Origin: Magnetococcales bacterium DCbin4
GTDB lineage: Bacteria > Pseudomonadota > Magnetococcia > Magnetococcales > UBA8363
Direction of reading: 5' to 3'
Assembly: GCA_002753735.1 (NCBI GenBank)
Contig: PEAN01000043.1
Coordinates: 1 to 33,298 of the forward strand
DNA length: 33,298 nucleotides
Part shown: positions 30,523 to 33,298 of the stretch, piece by piece
Layout of the letters: every line of letters begins with the position of its first letter
Numbering within the stretch: position 1 is the first letter of the stretch
The notes under the pieces: generated by a model
Database searches by the model: none
Told to the model about the DNA's origin: nothing
What the model saw: only the letters and a program-made list of their open reading frames with translations
Program-made: the position numbers and the translations under genes

Positions 30523-31806
30523 TCAGCGCCCTCCCGGGTTGCGCAATCGTTCCTCCAGCAACCATTCCGCCTGTCGCAATACGTCATTCAACCATTGATC
30601 CTCATGGAACGGGAGGTGTTCCATTCCATGAAATGCCGTGCCACCGAGCAGACTACGCAATGGCTTGAACCGTTCGAACACCGCATTCAAGGCAACCGGG
30701 TCCTCCCGCAATTCGGCAGCCATCTGGTGGACCATCGTCATGGGATCACTCATCATTGACCGATCACCACCGCCCCAAGGGTCCGGGGCATCGGAGCGCA
30801 ACGGTTCGGTCTGGTTGATCACCCGTTCCAGCCACAGGACGTCGCTCCTGGTATTCATGGTTTGGACCCGCAACTCCTGCTCCAGCTCCATCCCCCGGGC
30901 CACCAGTTGTCCCTGCCAGGCGCAACGACCCTTCAAGAGCAGACGGACCACCGTCAACACCTCCGGGTTGACCAACGATTCCATCCCGTCAACGACCCGA
31001 TCCAGCAGATCGTTGAAGGTTTCCATCCGCTCCATGTCGATTTCAAGGATGTGCCAACGGACCTGATCCATTGGCAGGTGTTGTTCCTGGATCCGGAAGT
31101 CTCCCTCGAACGCCACCTCGACCAGGGTCGCCCCTTTTGCACCCGATTCACGGATATGGCGGCCCTGGAGGGTTCCGGGAAACAGGATCATGGGGTCGTG
31201 AGGGCGAACCAGTTCCCGTTGATGGATATGGCCCAAGGCCCAATAATGGTATCCGTGCATCAGGAGATCCTGTTCGGTACACGGGGCGTACGATTCATGA
31301 CCGGCGCGACCGGTCAAAGCGGTATGCAGCAGGCCGATGTTGAACAAACCCGGAATGGCGGCGGGATAACCGGCGGCCAGGTTGCGTTTCTCCCCCCTGC
31401 CCTCATGGGACTGCCCATGAATCGCCACTCCCAGACGCTCCATCCGATGGGTTTGCGCCCGGGACGAGGAAAACAGATGCACATTGTCGGAAAAAGGATT
31501 CGCCTGTAACAAGTCATGCCCGGCATCATGATTGCCCAGAACGGCAAAAACCTCGATACCCGCCGCCTTCAATCGCTGGAGATGGCGCGCCAGGTACAAT
31601 ACCGTGTTGAAATCACGCCCCGAACCATCAAGAATATCGCCTGCCAGCAACAAGAAATCGACCTGCCGCGACAGACAGGCTTCAATCAACCGTTCAAAAG
31701 CAACCCGACCCGCTTGACGGATCCGCTCATGAGGCGCCCCCTCATAACGGGCCAACCCCTTGAGCGGGGCATCGAGATGCAGATCGGCGGCATGGATGAA
31801 GTTCAT
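30523..31806 (-). CDS. YhaO-like SbcD/Mre11-family DNA nuclease
   Basis: Metallophosphoesterase of the SbcD/Mre11 class. ATG 31806 (after a G-rich ribosome site) gives 427 aa beginning MNFIHAADLHLDAPLKG. The metal-binding motifs are DLH at 8-10, LLAGDILDGS, LGNHDAGHD, a later His at HTALTG, and ALGHIH. The C-terminal half is the helical capping part that contacts the ATPase. The TTG at 31842 opens a longer frame that is not family-like. The next gene (ATPase) starts at the base after its stop. No Walker motif is present, so it is the nuclease partner only. The 112 bp upstream to the antiporter contain a degraded repeat core. Confidence 0.93.
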   Translation of the reverse strand: MNFIHAADLHLDAPLKGLARYEGAPHERIRQAGRVAFERLIEACLSRQVDFLLLAGDILDGSGRDFNTVLYLARHLQRLKAAGIEVFAVLGNHDAGHDLLQANPFSDNVHLFSSSRAQTHRMERLGVAIHGQSHEGRGEKRNLAAGYPAAIPGLFNIGLLHTALTGRAGHESYAPCTEQDLLMHGYHYWALGHIHQRELVRPHDPMILFPGTLQGRHIRESGAKGATLVEVAFEGDFRIQEQHLPMDQVRWHILEIDMERMETFNDLLDRVVDGMESLVNPEVLTVVRLLLKGRCAWQGQLVARGMELEQELRVQTMNTRSDVLWLERVINQTEPLRSDAPDPWGGGDRSMMSDPMTMVHQMAAELREDPVALNAVFERFKPLRSLLGGTAFHGMEHLPFHEDQWLNDVLRQAEWLLEERLRNPGGR

Positions 31807-31909
31807 GCCCCCCCCTTCGTTTTCCCTTGTCACATTCGTCAATGGATGTGAATGATGATCAATTTATTGACATATACAGAAATATTAAAACAATATCGGG
31901 TCTTTTTCA

Positions 31910-31954
31910 TTACCCCATGACCCCTTTTTTTCTTTCAATGAATATCAATAAACA
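31910..31954 (+). repeat. Degraded copy of recurrent repeat core
   Basis: The stretch ACCCCATGACCCC, then a T-run and CTTTCAATGAATATCAAT, follows the same order as the MITE interior (CAATCCC..GACCCC, T-run, CTTTCAATAATTT, GAATGTCAAT) but diverges outside. It sits between the SbcD-like gene and the antiporter and could act as a terminator-like spacer. The similarity is by eye only. Confidence 0.4.
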
Positions 31955-33193
31955 TCACGGTGCCGCTGGCGCTTTGGAAATCCAGGGCATCACCAGCCGC
32001 AACATGGGCATGGTCAACGAGGTCGTAATGATGGCCATGAACATCATCGCCGAAAAACAGGTGGGGGAAATGATATGGGCATCCCGGAAAATAGTCAGCA
32101 ACAAAACTTCCATCATCCCCTTGGTCTGCATCAAAATACCGATGGCAATGGAATCCGGCCAGTTTTCACCCAACCGGCGGGCGGGCAACGTCGTTCCGAT
32201 AAATTTGCCGACCATGCTCATGACGATGGCAATCAGGGTGATGGACACAATGGTGTTGGAGGTGATATCGAACGAGGTTTTCATTCCGGTCATGGCAAAA
32301 AAGAACGGTAGCAGCAGGACGACCGTCAAAGGTTCCAGACGTTCGATCAAAAAATGTTTGAACGGACGCGGAATGATAATCCCGATCATGAATCCCCCCA
32401 AAGCGGCATGCAGACCGATCTGTTCGGTGGCCAGCGCCGAACCGAATACGGAGATGAACACCGCCACCAGACCAGCATCACCGACGATGTCACATTGTTT
32501 CAAAATCCAACGCAACAGTGGCTTGATCACGAACAACATGACCACCAGATAAAGGCCGATCTCCACCGGGATCATCAAGGTTTCCTGAACCATTCCCCCA
32601 TCGTTGACCAGGCCCGCAAGCAATATCGACAGGAAAAACCAAAGAATGGCATCGTTCAAGGCTGCCATTCCCAGAGAGATCCGTCCCAGGGGGTGTTCCA
32701 TCAACTCCATTTCCCGCAGGATGGCTCCCAGGACTGGCAGCGCGGTCACACTGATACTCAAACCAATGGCGATGGCAAACTGCCAGACGTTGGCACGCTG
32801 ACCCACGGTTTCGGGAAATTGGTACGCCAATAACATCCCCGTCAGCACCCCCAGGATACCAGGGACCAGGAAACTCAACACACTCATCCATGCCAAACGC
32901 CATCCCATGGGTTTAAGTTCGGAGGTTTGCCAGTGCAGACCGGTCAGAAAGGTGAACAGGACAATGGCCAACCATGAAGGTCCCATCAACCGTTGCATCG
33001 AGGCTTCGGAAAACAGAATGGCCGACAATTCGGGCGAGTATTTGCCAAAGATCGACGGACCGAGGGCCAGTCCCAGTAAAATTTGCAATACCACCAACGG
33101 CACAACCCGACGCATCCCCGGAATACGCCAGACCAGGTAGGGCAATCCCACCACCAGAAGGGCTTGGGAAAAAAAAATGGCTATTTCGCTCAT
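31955..33193 (-). CDS. CPA2-family cation/proton antiporter
   Basis: The 412-aa protein has about 12-13 membrane helices and the CPA2/Kef pattern VLQILLGLALGPSIFG near residues 34-49. It continues with IVLFTFLTGLHW, and a core helix pair SLSISVTALPVLGAIL and ISLGMAALNDAILWF, where the ion-binding N-D lies. No C-terminal nucleotide-binding (RCK/TrkA-N) domain follows, so it is a Na+/H+-type exchanger rather than a KefB-type channel. It exports Na+ or K+ in exchange for H+; the ion is not clear. The start is ATG 33193. Its promoter should lie in the 105 bp to the window edge, where I see only weak matches, plus another repeat core. Confidence 0.87.
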   Translation of the reverse strand: MSEIAIFFSQALLVVGLPYLVWRIPGMRRVVPLVVLQILLGLALGPSIFGKYSPELSAILFSEASMQRLMGPSWLAIVLFTFLTGLHWQTSELKPMGWRLAWMSVLSFLVPGILGVLTGMLLAYQFPETVGQRANVWQFAIAIGLSISVTALPVLGAILREMELMEHPLGRISLGMAALNDAILWFFLSILLAGLVNDGGMVQETLMIPVEIGLYLVVMLFVIKPLLRWILKQCDIVGDAGLVAVFISVFGSALATEQIGLHAALGGFMIGIIIPRPFKHFLIERLEPLTVVLLLPFFFAMTGMKTSFDITSNTIVSITLIAIVMSMVGKFIGTTLPARRLGENWPDSIAIGILMQTKGMMEVLLLTIFRDAHIISPTCFSAMMFMAIITTSLTMPMLRLVMPWISKAPAAP

Positions 33194-33221
33194 GGGTCCA
33201 CAGAATGACAGTGCAATTCTA

Positions 33222-33298
33222 CTTTGTTAAATTCATTAATCAGGGATTGTTGACACTCAATAAATTATTGAAAGAAAAAAGGGGTCTGGGGGATTGCC
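33222..33298 (-). repeat. Recurrent repeat core, inverted, cut by window edge
   Basis: Reverse-complemented, the last bases read GGCAATCCCCCAGACCCC, a T-run, CTTTCAATAATTT and TTGAGTGTCAA. They match the interior of MITE copy 2 closely (from about 17725 to 17775). The rest continues beyond the window. It may be a third member of the same family or a related terminator-like repeat. Confidence 0.6.

Noticed and set aside
31869-31900. TTGACA near 31869 as a + strand promoter
   Set aside because: No + strand gene follows and the -10 fit is poor.
1-33298. CRISPR array, tRNA or rRNA genes
   Set aside because: No regularly spaced short repeats and no tRNA- or rRNA-like sequence were recognised on either strand.

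Overview
The window looks like part of the genome of a magnetotactic proteobacterium. The left 8.2 kb carries recognisable magnetosome genes (mamK, mamI, mamA, mamQ) on the + strand, together with feoB. The arrangement differs from the classical Magnetospirillum mamAB operon, so a deeper-branching lineage such as Magnetococcales is my guess. That placement is inference from gene order and content, not from a marker gene.

Region 1 (1-8243, + strand) is the magnetosome segment. Its order is: a Pro-rich protein open to the left edge, mamK (actin-like filament), a 96-aa protein, feoB (ferrous iron permease), a divergent AGCS-type sodium/amino-acid symporter homologue, a 360-bp intergenic region with a good sigma70-type promoter and an inverted repeat, mamI, mamA and mamQ. 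The genes for mamB, mamM, mamE, mamO and mamL are not in the window. The two small proteins that flank mamK share a Gly-rich 'LGD..GG' motif and may be related.

Region 2 (8244-10436) is the border. It holds a decayed, frameshifted N-terminal fragment of an IS630-like transposase, then, on the - strand, a diguanylate cyclase whose sensor is an ODP-type (diiron metallo-beta-lactamase fold) domain. This is plausibly an oxygen- or redox-responsive c-di-GMP enzyme.

Region 3 (10596-20866, all - strand, visibly more AT-rich) is a surface-glycan island. It contains rfbB, rfbA, a DegT-family sugar aminotransferase, a YfhO-like multi-membrane protein, a radical SAM protein, a methyltransferase, a WbqC-like protein and an FAD-dependent amine-oxidase/UDP-galactopyranose-mutase-like protein. 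The aminotransferase, YfhO and radical SAM genes are bracketed by two direct copies of a 209-215 bp element with about 21-bp terminal inverted repeats. These have the look of a MITE. Shorter relatives of its inner core recur near 26.9 kb, 31.9 kb and at the right edge.

Region 4 (20867-26874) is mostly + strand. leuA has a near-consensus promoter and a long leader with an intrinsic terminator whose 3' arm is duplicated upstream, the hallmark of an attenuator. It is followed by a LolA-like periplasmic protein on the - strand, a membrane-anchored unknown protein, a second radical SAM/SPASM protein and a Gfo/Idh/MocA oxidoreductase.

Region 5 (27025-33193, - strand) holds a YhaN/YhaO-like (SbcC/SbcD-type) ATPase-nuclease pair with abutting reading frames, and a CPA2-type cation/proton antiporter. 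Nearly all calls come from reading the translated sequences; no database search was possible.
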